This document shows positions 26,685 through 35,614 of a stretch of DNA of 64,000 nucleotides, one piece after another (the first letter of the stretch is position 1; every line of letters starts with the position of its first letter). A program made the translations under genes and the position numbers. Under the pieces are notes generated by a model, which searched no databases, was not told the origin of the DNA, and saw only the letters and a program-made list of their open reading frames with translations. Origin of the DNA: Halomonas daqiaonensis (lineage in GTDB: Bacteria > Pseudomonadota > Gammaproteobacteria > Pseudomonadales > Halomonadaceae); the NCBI RefSeq assembly GCF_900109725.1, contig NZ_FOBC01000018.1, positions 23,838 through 87,837 of the forward strand. The letters are read 5' to 3'.

Positions 26685-27704
26685 TTAGAGCAGGTTGCGC
26701 GAGCGCAGGAAGGCGGTGGCAGAGTCGTAGATCTTCTGAGTCATTTCGTTCTCGCCGGCCCACTCTTTCCATTCCTGTTCCGCCGCGGTGCGGAACTCCT
26801 TGCGTTCCTCGGCGGGGAGGTCGAAGGGATGGACGTCAGGGTCTTCCTGAAGCTTCTGCAGGGTCTCGATGTCCTGCTGCTTGAGGCGCGCGATCAGGTC
26901 GTAGGCCATGCCGTCGAAGGCAATGTTGAGGGTGGTCCGTAGTTCCTCCGGCAGGCCGTCCCAGATATCCTTGTTGATCGATACGGCAATCATCGGCATG
27001 GAGTGGAAGCCGGGATAGAGGGGGTAGGGAGCGAAGGCGTGCAGGCCCATGGCGTCGTTGTTGGAAAGCACCGTGGAGTCGGCGGCATCGATCACCCCCT
27101 TCTCCAGGCCGGTATAGACTTCTGAGCCGGGCAGGTTGACGGGGGTGGCGCCGATGCGTTCGAAGATGTTGTAAACCATGCCTTGGGGGGCGCGGATCTT
27201 CAGTCCTTGGAAATCCTCGAGCGTCTTGATAGGCACGGTGGAGGGTACAGATTCCAGCGGGAAGGTCGCAGAGGCGATCAGGTGAGCGCCATAGGGCTCG
27301 ACCAATTCGTTGTAGAGCTCTTCCCCGCCCCCGTACTTCATGTACTCAAGGAAGTCATACGGGTTCTGCCAGGCACCGACCAGGTTGCCGAGCATGCCGA
27401 AGGCAGGATCCTGACCGGAGAAGTAGCTGGGGTCGGTCATGTGGCCTTGGAGAATACCGGCACTGACGGCGCTCAGGGTTTCGGTGGGCCCGACCACAGC
27501 ATTGATCGGCATGACTTCGATCTCGACCCGACCATCGGTCATCTGAGTGATCTTGTCGGCCCACTCCTGCTTGATCTTGAAGCTGGGTTCGCCGGAGGTC
27601 TCGGAAGCCTGGAACTTCCATTCGTATTCCGCCGCTTGCGCCGTGGATAGGCCGAGCAGCAGGGCCGAGCCGGTGAGGATCAGGCTGTGTTTGAGGTTGA
27701 GCAT
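26685..27704 (-). CDS. dctP: TRAP transporter substrate-binding protein (DctP) of the pentonate locus
   Basis: A 339-residue receptor with a signal peptide ending LSTAQAAEYEW (cut near residue 25). The ligand-binding core shows TLEDFQGLKIRAPQGMVYNI with the carboxylate-binding Arg. GATPVNLPGSEVYTGLEKG and VIDAADSTVLSNND come next. The P-GSEVYTGLE-GVIDAAD form differs from the GANPTP-type motif of the other two receptors, pointing to a different subgroup and ligand. It heads the minus-strand operon dctP, dctQ, dctM, AraD1, KGSADH and is divergent from the pentonate dehydratase gene. Pentonates are therefore the most likely cargo. Confidence 0.9.
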   Translation of the reverse strand: MLNLKHSLILTGSALLLGLSTAQAAEYEWKFQASETSGEPSFKIKQEWADKITQMTDGRVEIEVMPINAVVGPTETLSAVSAGILQGHMTDPSYFSGQDPAFGMLGNLVGAWQNPYDFLEYMKYGGGEELYNELVEPYGAHLIASATFPLESVPSTVPIKTLEDFQGLKIRAPQGMVYNIFERIGATPVNLPGSEVYTGLEKGVIDAADSTVLSNNDAMGLHAFAPYPLYPGFHSMPMIAVSINKDIWDGLPEELRTTLNIAFDGMAYDLIARLKQQDIETLQKLQEDPDVHPFDLPAEERKEFRTAAEQEWKEWAGENEMTQKIYDSATAFLRSRNLL

Positions 27705-27779
27705 GTGAAGTCTCCGTCAGAGGTTCTTGTTGTGGCGCAATGAAACTGTGCGGCTATCCCGTAGTGGGCACCCTAAAGA

Positions 27780-27821
27780 TTGAACATATCGGTAATTTGT
27801 TCAACATATACTTTCGTATGT
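27780..27821. promoter_or_regulatory. Two dyads in the divergent pentonate promoter
   Basis: TTGAACA and TGTTCAA (27780-27786 and 27798-27804) form a perfect 7-bp inverted repeat with an 11-base spacer. A second repeat, ACATA and TATGT (27804-27808 and 27817-27821), follows immediately. They are in the 210-base gap between dctP (minus) and the dehydratase gene (plus). The sequence differs from the GTATGACA sites, so a different, non-local regulator may act here. Confidence 0.5.
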
Positions 27822-27914
27822 GTCGACTGCGGGAGGGTGAGGGAGTACTTTCAGGGCACATCACCTCATTTCGGGGCAAGCCACGGCCTCAATCTCATGA
27901 AAGGAGACTCCTCG

Positions 27915-29660
27915 ATGACCGATCGCAAGCGTCCGCTGCGCAGCGCCGAATGGTTCGGCACCGCCGACAAGAACGGCTTCATGTATCGCAGCTGGATGAA
28001 GAACCAGGGGATTCCCGACCACGAGTTCCAGGGCAAGCCGATTATTGGTATCTGCAACACCTGGTCGGAGCTGACGCCATGCAATGCCCACTTCCGCAAG
28101 CTTGCCGAGCACGTCAAGAAGGGCGTGTTGGAAGCGGGTGGCTATCCGGTGGAGTTTCCGGTGTTTTCCAACGGTGAATCGAACCTGCGGCCTACCGCGA
28201 TGTTCACCCGCAATTTGGCGAGCATGGACGTCGAAGAGGCGATTCGTGGCAATCCCATGGATGCGGTGGTGCTGTTGGTGGGCTGCGACAAGACGACTCC
28301 GGCGCTTTTAATGGGCGCGGCGAGCTGTGACATACCGACGATCGTGGTGACTGGCGGCCCGATGCTCAATGGCAAGCACCAGGGTAAGGACATCGGCTCG
28401 GGCACCGTGGTCTGGCAGCTGTCCGAGCAGGTCAAGGCAGGCAAGATATCGATGCACGACTTCATGGCCGCTGAGGCTGGCATGTCGCGTTCGGCGGGCA
28501 CTTGCAACACCATGGGTACGGCCTCGACCATGGCCTGTATGGCCGAGTCGCTGGGCACCTCGCTGCCGCACAATGCTGCTATTCCCGCCGTGGATTCCCG
28601 CCGCTACGTGCTGGCACACCTCTCCGGTAATCGCATCGTCGAGATGGTCAATGAAGACCTGAAGCTCTCCAGGGTACTGACCCGGCAGGCCTTCGAGAAC
28701 GCCATTCGCACGAATGCCGCCATCGGTGGTTCGACCAATGCCGTGATCCATATCAAGGCGATCGCAGGGCGTATCGGTGTCGCCCTCTCCCTCGATGACT
28801 GGACACGCATCGGTCGCGGCACGCCCACCATTGTTGACCTTCAGCCCTCCGGGCGTTATCTGATGGAAGAGTTCTACTATGCTGGTGGCCTGCCCGCAGT
28901 GCTGCGCCGGCTAGGCGAGGCGGACCGGCTCCCGCATAAGGATGCCCTTACCGTCAACGGCAAGACATTATGGGAAAACGTCCAGGACGCTCCGCTTTAT
29001 AACGAAGATGTGATTCGTCCATTGGACGCTCCGCTGGTTCCCGATGGGGGCATGTGCGTGCTACGCGGTAATCTCGCTCCCAACGGTGCGGTCTTGAAAC
29101 CTTCGGCGGCGACCCCGGAACTGATGACGCACCGTGGCCAAGCAGTGGTCTTCGAGGATTTCGACGATTACAAGGCACGCATCAACGACCCCGCCCTGGA
29201 TGTCGATGCCGACAACATCCTGGTTATGAAGAATTGTGGTCCTCGCGGCTATCATGGCATGGCCGAAGTCGGCAACATGGGTCTACCTTCGAAGCTGCTT
29301 GAGCAGGGAGTCACCGACATGGTGCGCATATCCGATGCACGGATGAGCGGCACCGCCTACGGCACCGTGGTGTTGCACGTGGCGCCTGAAGCCGCTGCCG
29401 GCGGCCCACTGGCGGTAGTCCGCAATGGCGACTGGATCGAACTCGATTGTGAGTCGGGGCGGTTGAACCTGGAAGTCAGTGACGAGGAGCTGACGTCGCG
29501 GCTGGAGCAAAGTGATGCCACTGCGGCCTCACGGCGCATCGCCAGTGACGGCGGCTATCGGCAGCTGTACATCGAACGTGTTTTGCAGGCTGACGAAGGC
29601 TGTGACTTTGACTTCCTCGTCGGTTGCCGTGGTGCTGAAGTGCCCAGGCATTCTCACTGA
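27915..29660 (+). CDS. L-arabonate dehydratase (IlvD/Edd family)
   Basis: A 581-residue iron-sulfur dehydratase. The three cluster cysteines are in GICNTWSELTPCNAHFRK (near residue 60), [15 protein letters not shown] and [20 protein letters not shown]. Other family motifs are FENAIRTNAAIGGSTNAV, ILVMKNCGPRGYHGMAEVG and DARMSGTAYGTVVLHVAPE. RSAEWFGTADKNGFMYRSW near the start resembles sugar-acid dehydratases of the L-arabonate group rather than IlvD itself. The product would be 2-keto-3-deoxy-L-arabonate. The frame is open from 27780, but AAGGAG at 27901-27906 fixes the ATG at 27915. A second dehydratase follows 78 bases later. Confidence 0.88.
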   Translation: MTDRKRPLRSAEWFGTADKNGFMYRSWMKNQGIPDHEFQGKPIIGICNTWSELTPCNAHFRKLAEHVKKGVLEAGGYPVEFPVFSNGESNLRPTAMFTRNLASMDVEEAIRGNPMDAVVLLVGCDKTTPALLMGAASCDIPTIVVTGGPMLNGKHQGKDIGSGTVVWQLSEQVKAGKISMHDFMAAEAGMSRSAGTCNTMGTASTMACMAESLGTSLPHNAAIPAVDSRRYVLAHLSGNRIVEMVNEDLKLSRVLTRQAFENAIRTNAAIGGSTNAVIHIKAIAGRIGVALSLDDWTRIGRGTPTIVDLQPSGRYLMEEFYYAGGLPAVLRRLGEADRLPHKDALTVNGKTLWENVQDAPLYNEDVIRPLDAPLVPDGGMCVLRGNLAPNGAVLKPSAATPELMTHRGQAVVFEDFDDYKARINDPALDVDADNILVMKNCGPRGYHGMAEVGNMGLPSKLLEQGVTDMVRISDARMSGTAYGTVVLHVAPEAAAGGPLAVVRNGDWIELDCESGRLNLEVSDEELTSRLEQSDATAASRRIASDGGYRQLYIERVLQADEGCDFDFLVGCRGAEVPRHSH

Positions 29661-29738
29661 TGATTGATTGGACCAGTCTCTGGACGACTATGCTTGTCGA
29701 AACGACGTTTATGGATCCCCGATTGGACAGGAGCCGTC

Positions 29739-31544
29739 ATGACCGATAACACGCGCAAGATAACTCCAGAACGACTGCGTTCGCGCTGGTGGTTCGATAA
29801 TCCTGAGCATCCAGGCACCACGGCGATCTGTATAGAGCGCTACATGAATTACGGGATAACCCTCGACGAGCTGACCAGCGGCAAGCCGATCATCGGTGTC
29901 TGTCAGTCCGGATCCGACCTGACCCCCTGCAACCGCCACCACATCGAGCTGGTCAAGCGGGTCAAGGATGGTATCCGTGCCGCCGGGGGTGTGCCCTTCG
30001 AGTTTCCCATGCACCCCATCCACGAGAACGCACGCCGACCCACGGCGGCGTTGGATCGAAACCTTGCCTACCTAGGCCTGGTCGAGGTGCTCCATGGCTA
30101 TCCGTTGGACGGGGTGGTGTTCACCACCGGTTGCGACAAGACGACCCCGGCGGCCTTGATGGCCGGGGCCACTGTGAACATCCCCGCCATCGTGCTCTCT
30201 GGCGGGCCGATGTTGAATGGCTGGCGCGACAACGAACGCGTTGGCTCGGGAACCATCATCTGGGAGCTGCGCAAGCGCCTGGCTGCCGGCGATATCGATT
30301 ACGACGAGTTCCTGGCGCGTGGTGCCGATTCGGCGCCCTCGGTGGGCCATTGCAATACCATGGGCACCGCCTCGACCATGAATTCCATGGCCGAGGTACT
30401 GGGCATGAGCCTGCCCGGTTCGGCGATGATTCCGGCGCCCTACAAGGAGCGCCCGATCGTCGCCTACCAGACCGGTGAGCGTATCGTCGAGATGGTCTGG
30501 GAGGACCTGCGGCCGCTGGACATCCTGACCCGTGAGGCGTTCGAGAACGCCATCGTGGTCTGCTCGGCTCTGGGTGGCTCTACCAATGCCCCCATCCATA
30601 TCAACGCCATCGCCCGGCATAGCGGCATCGAGCTGACCAACGACGACTGGCAGGCACTGGGCCATGAGATCCCGCTGCTGGCCAATGTCATGCCGGCGGG
30701 GGCCTATCTCTCCGAGGAGTTTCACCGTGCCGGTGGCGTGCCCGCCGTGGTGCATGAACTGCTCGCTGCCGGACGGCTCAACGGCGATTCCCTGACCGTC
30801 AACGGCCAAACACTCGCCGCTAACGTGCAGGGTTGCGAGACCCGCGATACCGAGGTGATCCGTCGCTACGACAATCCCCTGGTCGAGCATGCCGGTTTCC
30901 TCAATCTCAAAGGCAACCTCTTCGACTCGGCGCTGATGAAAACAAGCGTGATTTCCCGGGAATTTCGCCGACGCTTCCTCGAGGACAGCGAAGACCCGAA
31001 TGCCTTCGAGAGCAAGGTGGTGGTCTTCGACGGCTCCGAAGATTACCACGCCCGAATCGACGACCCCGAACTCGGTATCGACGAGCGTACCCTGCTGGTG
31101 ATGCGCGGCGCGGGTCCCGTCGGCCACCCGGGCGGTGCCGAGGTAGTGAATATGCAGCCACCGGAAGCCCTGATCCGGCGCGGTATCGAATCGCTGCCGT
31201 GCCTGGGGGATGGTCGCCAGTCGGGTACCTCTGGCTCGCCATCGATTCTCAATGCTTCCCCGGAGGCTGCCACCGGCGGCGGTCTGGCCCTGCTCGAGGA
31301 TGGCGACCGGCTACGCATCGATCTGACGAGTGGCGAAGTCCGCCTCCTGGTCGACGACAGCGAGATCATGGCGCGGCGCGAACGTCTCGAGAAAGCGGGC
31401 GGCTACCGTTATCCGGATCACCAGACCCCCTGGCAGGAGATTCAGCGCGGCCTGGTCGAACCCCTCGACCGCGGCATGATCCTGACGACGGCGACGCAGT
31501 ATCGTGACGTGGCCCGCAGGAGCCCGCCGCGGGACAACCACTGA
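29739..31544 (+). CDS. xylD: D-xylonate dehydratase (IlvD/Edd family)
   Basis: A 601-residue iron-sulfur dehydratase that recalls Caulobacter XylD along its whole length: [84 protein letters not shown] and [20 protein letters not shown]. It even ends in a similar Pro-Arg-x-Asn-His tail. It should convert D-xylonate to 2-keto-3-deoxy-D-xylonate. The start at 29739 has ACAGGAG 6-8 bases before it; the frame is open 25 codons upstream without a family match. It is probably co-transcribed with the L-arabonate dehydratase gene and converges on kduD after 4 bases. Confidence 0.9.
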   Translation: MTDNTRKITPERLRSRWWFDNPEHPGTTAICIERYMNYGITLDELTSGKPIIGVCQSGSDLTPCNRHHIELVKRVKDGIRAAGGVPFEFPMHPIHENARRPTAALDRNLAYLGLVEVLHGYPLDGVVFTTGCDKTTPAALMAGATVNIPAIVLSGGPMLNGWRDNERVGSGTIIWELRKRLAAGDIDYDEFLARGADSAPSVGHCNTMGTASTMNSMAEVLGMSLPGSAMIPAPYKERPIVAYQTGERIVEMVWEDLRPLDILTREAFENAIVVCSALGGSTNAPIHINAIARHSGIELTNDDWQALGHEIPLLANVMPAGAYLSEEFHRAGGVPAVVHELLAAGRLNGDSLTVNGQTLAANVQGCETRDTEVIRRYDNPLVEHAGFLNLKGNLFDSALMKTSVISREFRRRFLEDSEDPNAFESKVVVFDGSEDYHARIDDPELGIDERTLLVMRGAGPVGHPGGAEVVNMQPPEALIRRGIESLPCLGDGRQSGTSGSPSILNASPEAATGGGLALLEDGDRLRIDLTSGEVRLLVDDSEIMARRERLEKAGGYRYPDHQTPWQEIQRGLVEPLDRGMILTTATQYRDVARRSPPRDNH

Positions 31545-31548
31545 GGCC

Positions 31549-32301
31549 TCAGCGGGCCAGCCAGCCGCCGTCTACCGCCAAGGCGTGACCATTGACGTAG
31601 GCGGCTGCCGGCGAGCAGAGGAAGACCACCGCCCCGGCCAGGTCTTCCGGCTTTCCCCAACGCCCTGCGGGAATACGGTCGAGTATCTCTGCACTGCGCT
31701 GCTCGTCCTCGCGCAGGGCCTGGGTATTGTCTGTGGCCATGTAGCCCGGGGCGATGGCGTTGACGGTGATGTCGTGGGTCGCCCATTCGTTGGCCAGCAG
31801 GCGAGTCAGGCCGAGGATGCCACTCTTGCTGGCGGTATAGGAAGGTACGCGGATGCCCCCCTGGAAGGAGAGTACCGAGGCGATGTTGACGATTCGCCCC
31901 GGTGCCTGGCGCTCAACCAGGTGGCGAGCGACCTGCTGGGCGAGGAAGAAGGCCGCCTTGAGGTTGACGTCGACCACGGCGTCCCAGTCTTCTTCCGAGA
32001 ATTCCAGCGCCGGCGCCCGCCGTATGGTGCCGGCATTGTTGACTAGAATATCCAGCTGTTTGGCGGCTTCCAGTGCCCGTGCGACGATCTCCCCCGGCGT
32101 GTCCTTATCGAGTTCAGCCTGAACGTCGAAGAAGCGCCGACCCTGGGCTTCCACCGCGGCGCGTGTCTCGTGCGCAGGGCTGCGGTTCACGCCGACAATG
32201 TCGGCTCCGGCTTCTGCCAGGGCCACGGCCATGGCCTGACCGAGTCCCTTGTTGCAGCCGGTGACCATGGCCACCTGGCCTTTCAGCGAGAAAAGTGTCA
32301 T
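31549..32301 (-). CDS. kduD: 2-dehydro-3-deoxy-D-gluconate 5-dehydrogenase (KduD-type SDR)
   Basis: A 250-residue SDR. Motifs: FSLKGQVAMVTGCNKGLGQA, NNAGTIRRAPALEFSEEDW, IVNIASVLSFQGGIRVPSY, YTASKSGILGLTRLLANEW and NAIAPGYMATDNTQALR. The last two strings are characteristic of KduD. KduD interconverts 2,5-diketo-3-deoxygluconate and KDG in uronate breakdown, giving material for KdgK. No kduI or pectate/alginate lyase is visible here. It is preceded on the minus strand by degraded gene pieces and then kdgK, so it may once have been part of a longer operon. Gluconate 5-dehydrogenase is the main alternative. Confidence 0.85.
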   Translation of the reverse strand: MTLFSLKGQVAMVTGCNKGLGQAMAVALAEAGADIVGVNRSPAHETRAAVEAQGRRFFDVQAELDKDTPGEIVARALEAAKQLDILVNNAGTIRRAPALEFSEEDWDAVVDVNLKAAFFLAQQVARHLVERQAPGRIVNIASVLSFQGGIRVPSYTASKSGILGLTRLLANEWATHDITVNAIAPGYMATDNTQALREDEQRSAEILDRIPAGRWGKPEDLAGAVVFLCSPAAAYVNGHALAVDGGWLAR

Positions 32302-32339
32302 CCAGCGAGCCTCCTTAGAACGGAAAATGGCCGGGCATT

Positions 32340-32516
32340 TCAGGTCCGGATTGGGGCGGGTTCGATGAGTCCGCTTATGACCCGCAGGAGTTCGCTGGCG
32401 TGACGGATGCCTATGGCCCCCTCGGAAGTGATTTCCTCGTCGGGGAAGTGATTGAAATGGACGACTTGCATGCCGGTAGCCAGGCCGGCGGCCACGCCCA
32501 CTGCGGCTGATCCAAA
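32340..32516 (-). pseudogene. Remnant of a HAD-like phosphatase C-terminus
   Basis: A minus-strand open stretch reads FGSAAVGVAAGLATGM and then QVVHFNHFPDEEITSEGAIG. This looks like the motif III/IV region of a HAD phosphatase (usually F-E-D-S-A-x-G-V-x-A-x-x-A-A-G-M) and its C-terminal strand. The two acidic residues expected before the Ser are replaced, and everything upstream of this piece is missing. I read it as a decayed fragment, not a working gene. The 32302-32743 gap contains only this piece and the ghrB-like piece next to it. Confidence 0.5.
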
Positions 32517-32571
32517 ATTTAGGAGAGACTCGCCTCCATCCCCATTGCCCTTTAGTTGTACTGAGGAGACT

Positions 32572-32747
32572 TCATGATCCATGGCGCTTTTCCCAGGCCG
32601 CCTCGTCGACCATCATGCCCAGCGTCTTGCCGTGGACGTCACTCCCGAAGTGCGTCTCGCCGATGCTTGCCTGCCAGTCGCCGTGTCTTACGAACTCGGC
32701 AAGTTGTGCTTCGTTGAGGCGTCCGTAAGCCAGGATTTTTTTGTCAT
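32572..32747 (-). pseudogene. Remnant of a ghrB-like 2-ketoacid/2-ketogluconate reductase
   Basis: An ATG overlaps the kdgK stop (ATGA at 32744-32747), as if the gene had been translationally coupled to kdgK. After MTKK the reading frame slips at a run of seven A. One more A would give MTKKILAYGRLNEAQLAEF, a normal D-2-hydroxyacid dehydrogenase start. In that shifted frame the sequence jumps straight to VRHGDWQASIGETHFGSDV, then HGKTLG, which matches the middle of GhrB just before its Rossmann motif. Most of the catalytic domain is missing, and a stop follows at 32572. At least one frameshift and two deletions are needed to explain this. Confidence 0.6.
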
Positions 32748-33730
32748 GATGGTTCTCCCAGATTGGCTTCCAGTTCAGCGAGTCGCTCGCGGTGGGGAAG
32801 GCCCTCCATGTCGCCGATCACCTGGACTGCCTCGGCGCCAATCAGGTTGCCGCGGCGTACCGCTTCCCGGGGAGAGCGGCCGTCGAGCAGGGCACTGATA
32901 ACGCCCACGGCGAAGCCATCGCCGGCCCCCACGGTGTCAACTATCTTGGCGACCGGGAAGCCGGGCAGGGTGAAGCTTTCTTTGCTGCCCCCTAGGTGGC
33001 CACGGTAGTAACTGCCCTCGGGACCCAGCTTGATGATCACCGCCTTGGCCCCACGTTCAAGATAGAAGTCGGCGATCGCCTCGGGGCTGTCATGTCCGGT
33101 GAGCAGCCGGCCCTCGGCCAGGCCGGGCAGCACCCAGTCGGCCCTGGCCGCCAGGGCGTTCAGGGTTTTGCACATCTCGGCCTCGCTTGGCCACAGGCTG
33201 GGGCGCAGGTTGGGGTCGAAGGAGATGCTGACGCCTGCTTCCCGTGCTTGTTCCAGCATATGGTAGGACAACTCCCGGGCCCTGACGGAGAGCGCCGGGG
33301 GGATGCCGGTGGCGTGCAGGTGGCGTGCCGCGGTGAAGTCCACCTCGGCGGCATCGTCCAGGCAGAGCTGGCTGGCGGCGCTGTTGCGACGAAAGTATTC
33401 GACCCGTGGGTCAGCGCCGCCGTCGGCTCGCTCCTTGAAGACCAGGCCGGTGGCATGTTCCGTGTCGCTGATCAGGTGGCGGCAGTCCAGCCCCTCTTGC
33501 TCTAGGGTACGGCGGATGAAGGTGCCGAAGCCGTCATCGCCGACCCGACTCAGCCAGCCTACGTGGAAGCCCAGTCGTGCCAGGCCGATGGCAACATTGG
33601 TGTCGGCACCGGCGATGCGCCGCTGGAAGGTCTCGACCTCGGCCAGTTCGCCAGGGGTCTCGGCGACGAACATTGTCATGGCCTCACCGAAGGCAAGGAT
33701 TTCCGGAGCGGGAGAAGCAGGGGCGGACAT
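32744..33730 (-). CDS. kdgK: 2-keto-3-deoxygluconate kinase (PfkB family)
   Basis: A 328-residue sugar kinase. Motifs: EILAFGEAMTMFVAETPGEL at the start, AGADTNVAIGLARLGFHVG (the PfkB substrate region), WLSRVGDDGFG, ISFDPNLRPSLWPSEAEM, and KIVDTVGAGDGFAVGVISAL, the last holding the catalytic Asp and anion hole. VEYFRRNSAASQL is typical of KDG kinases. The product, KDPG, is split by KDPG aldolase, which is not in the window. It takes KDG from UxaA and from KduD. It is followed by degraded genes and preceded by 537 bases with a transposase remnant. Confidence 0.88.
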   Translation of the reverse strand: MSAPASPAPEILAFGEAMTMFVAETPGELAEVETFQRRIAGADTNVAIGLARLGFHVGWLSRVGDDGFGTFIRRTLEQEGLDCRHLISDTEHATGLVFKERADGGADPRVEYFRRNSAASQLCLDDAAEVDFTAARHLHATGIPPALSVRARELSYHMLEQAREAGVSISFDPNLRPSLWPSEAEMCKTLNALAARADWVLPGLAEGRLLTGHDSPEAIADFYLERGAKAVIIKLGPEGSYYRGHLGGSKESFTLPGFPVAKIVDTVGAGDGFAVGVISALLDGRSPREAVRRGNLIGAEAVQVIGDMEGLPHRERLAELEANLGEPS

Positions 33731-34267
33731 GGGATACCTCGCAGTGTCGTAAAGTGTTGCCGGTACTTCTTGGCGCTGGGTAGGCTGCCAACGTCAGGGG
33801 CCATGTGACAGAAGGGTTCTTAGACGTTTCTTGTAGATTTGGCCTGATCAAGCAGGTGTCCACTACCAATCAGGTAGATCATCGCGATGAAATTGGCCTC
33901 GTTCCGGTCGCCACGTGTGCGCGACTTGCTCGCCTGGAATGAACTGTTCATGCCTTTTAGACGTGCGTTGGTCAGGCCGGAAATGCAGCACCTTACCACC
34001 TGCTCGCCGTGGCGCTCCAGCGTCGTCAGGGCCTTCGCCGTCGGCTTGAGAAGCCGCTGGTCGGCAACCGTCTTCCGCATCTCCGAGAAAACCGGCACGG
34101 TTCTCGGTCATTGAGACCGACGACCCTACAAAAATGACATGCCAAATCACGACGCCTTGCGCTACATTTGTAGGGGGAACTTGTCTAATCACGACAAACA
34201 GACACAGGCAAGCGTCCAGATAGCGACATAATAATAACCTGTGTACGCTCCTCACAGGAGTCTAGCC
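33731..34267. other. 537-base gap with transposase remnant and the gbdR promoter
   Basis: The kdgK side (33731-33819) shows nothing clear. The middle holds the ISL3-type remnant. The gbdR side (34099-34267) holds an inverted repeat with long spacing, CCCTACAAA near 34125 and TTTGTAGGG near 34168. It also has two copies of AATCACGAC about 42 bases apart, and GGCAAGCG at 34207. These could be activator half-sites or insertion-sequence debris. CAGGAG at 34256-34261 serves gbdR. Confidence 0.45.
33820..34098 (-). mobile_element. Truncated ISL3-type transposase, C-terminal remnant
   Basis: About 92 codons on the minus strand show LLKPTAKALTTLERHGEQVV, then ISGLTNARLKGMNSSFQASK, and then RTRGDRNEANFIAMIYLIGS. 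This is the last part of an ISL3-family DDE transposase. The pattern (I/L)-TN-x-x-x-EG-x-NS-x-x-Q-x-(A/S)K-x-x-(A/T)RG-(Y/D)R is the family's C-terminal signature. Here the usual Glu is Lys. The whole catalytic N-terminus and any clear terminal repeats are missing, so it is a dead fragment marking an old insertion or recombination point. Confidence 0.7.
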
Positions 34268-35419
34268 ATGACCCTCCCCTCTCAGGTATCGCACAAGCCG
34301 GCCGCTCCGCATTCCATCGGATTCCTGCTGCTGGAAAATTTCACCCTTTTCTCTCTGGCTTCAGCCATTGAGCCGTTGCGCATGGCCAATCAGCTGGCCG
34401 GGCGCGAGCTATATCGCTGGTATACGCTCAGCGTCGACGGCCAACCGATAAGAGCAAGCGATGGCTTGCAGGTCACTCCCGATGCGGCGCTCTCGGTGCC
34501 GTTGAGTCTCGACATGGTCATCGTCTGTGGCGGCGTCGGACCCAATCGCAGCGTGCAGCGTGAGCATATCGCCTGGCTGCAGTCCCAGGCTCGTCTATCG
34601 CGACACCTGGGTGCCATTTGTACCGGCAGCTGGGCGCTGGCCAAGGCAGGCTTGCTGGATGGCTACGAGGCAAGCATCCACTGGGAGTGCTTGGCGGCCA
34701 TGCAGGAGGCCTTCCCGCGGGTGATACTGACGCCGCGGCTGTTCTCTATCGATCGCGACCGTGTCTCCTCTTCCGGTGGCACTGCACCACTGGACATGAT
34801 GCTCACCCTGATCAGTCGTCATCACGGGCGGGAGCTTGCCGCCGGCATCTCGGAGATGTTCATCTGCGATCGGGTGCGCGGGGAGAGCGACCAACAGCGA
34901 GTACCACTAAAACATGTGCTCGGTACCACCCAGCCCAAGCTGCTGGAGATCGTCGCCCTGATGGAAGCCAATCTGGAGGAGCCCATCGGGCTCGACGAAT
35001 TGGCGGACTATGTCGATCTGTCGCGTCGCCAGCTCGAGCGGCTGTTTCAGAAACATCTACTCTGTGCGCCGTCGCGCTACTACCTCAAGCTGCGTCTGAC
35101 CCGCGCCCGCCAGTTGCTCAAGCAGACCTCCTTCTCGATCATCGATGTGGCTTCTGCCTGCGGCTTCGTCTCCACGCCGCATTTTTCCAAGTGCTATCGC
35201 GAGTTCTTCGGCATACCGCCCCGGGATGAACGACTGGGGATCACCACGCCGGAATTCTCGCCGCCGACCCTGAAGAAGGAAGACGCTACCCTGTTGAAGT
35301 CCGCCACCTTCGAGCCGCTGTCGGCGGGACCGCCCTCCAGCGCCGGGGTTGCCCTCGACCAGGCACGGGGCGAGCCCACTTACGCCAGCGTCAAGATCAA
35401 GCAGGGAGAGGGAGTGTGA
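34268..35419 (+). CDS. gbdR: GbdR, GATase1/AraC-type activator of glycine betaine catabolism
   Basis: A 383-residue two-domain regulator. The N-terminal DJ-1/PfpI-like sensor domain (about residues 15-190) starts SIGFLLLENFTLFSLASAIE and includes GAICTGSWALAKAGLLDGYE, with the Cys of the nucleophile-elbow position. The C-terminal AraC helix-turn-helix (about 225-325) includes EEPIGLDELADYVDLSRRQL, RLFQKHLLCAPSRYYLKLRL and ASACGFVSTPHFSKCYREFF. GbdR binds glycine betaine or dimethylglycine and activates gbc, dgc and sox genes in Pseudomonas. It sits first in the betaine region, 195 bases before the dipeptidase/dgc operon. The ATG at 34268 has CAGGAG 7 bases upstream. Confidence 0.9.
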   Translation: MTLPSQVSHKPAAPHSIGFLLLENFTLFSLASAIEPLRMANQLAGRELYRWYTLSVDGQPIRASDGLQVTPDAALSVPLSLDMVIVCGGVGPNRSVQREHIAWLQSQARLSRHLGAICTGSWALAKAGLLDGYEASIHWECLAAMQEAFPRVILTPRLFSIDRDRVSSSGGTAPLDMMLTLISRHHGRELAAGISEMFICDRVRGESDQQRVPLKHVLGTTQPKLLEIVALMEANLEEPIGLDELADYVDLSRRQLERLFQKHLLCAPSRYYLKLRLTRARQLLKQTSFSIIDVASACGFVSTPHFSKCYREFFGIPPRDERLGITTPEFSPPTLKKEDATLLKSATFEPLSAGPPSSAGVALDQARGEPTYASVKIKQGEGV

Positions 35420-35614
35420 CGGTCTCCGGTGCTACTCACCTGACCTCGTAAAGGAAGCGCCCCGGGGCTGAACTGCCATCAGGGGAGACCAGGCTCGTCG
35501 TGATTGCGTCCGCCATGACGTTTTTGGAATTCTCACCGTCGCTTCCAAACGCCGATTCGGGGTTGGCCAGGGATATGCTGCCGGCAAGTCCATAACAACG
35601 CCGGAGCCTTCCCC

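Noticed and set aside
33820..34098. An intact insertion sequence
   Set aside because: Only the transposase C-terminus remains. No catalytic domain, second terminal repeat or target duplication can be seen.
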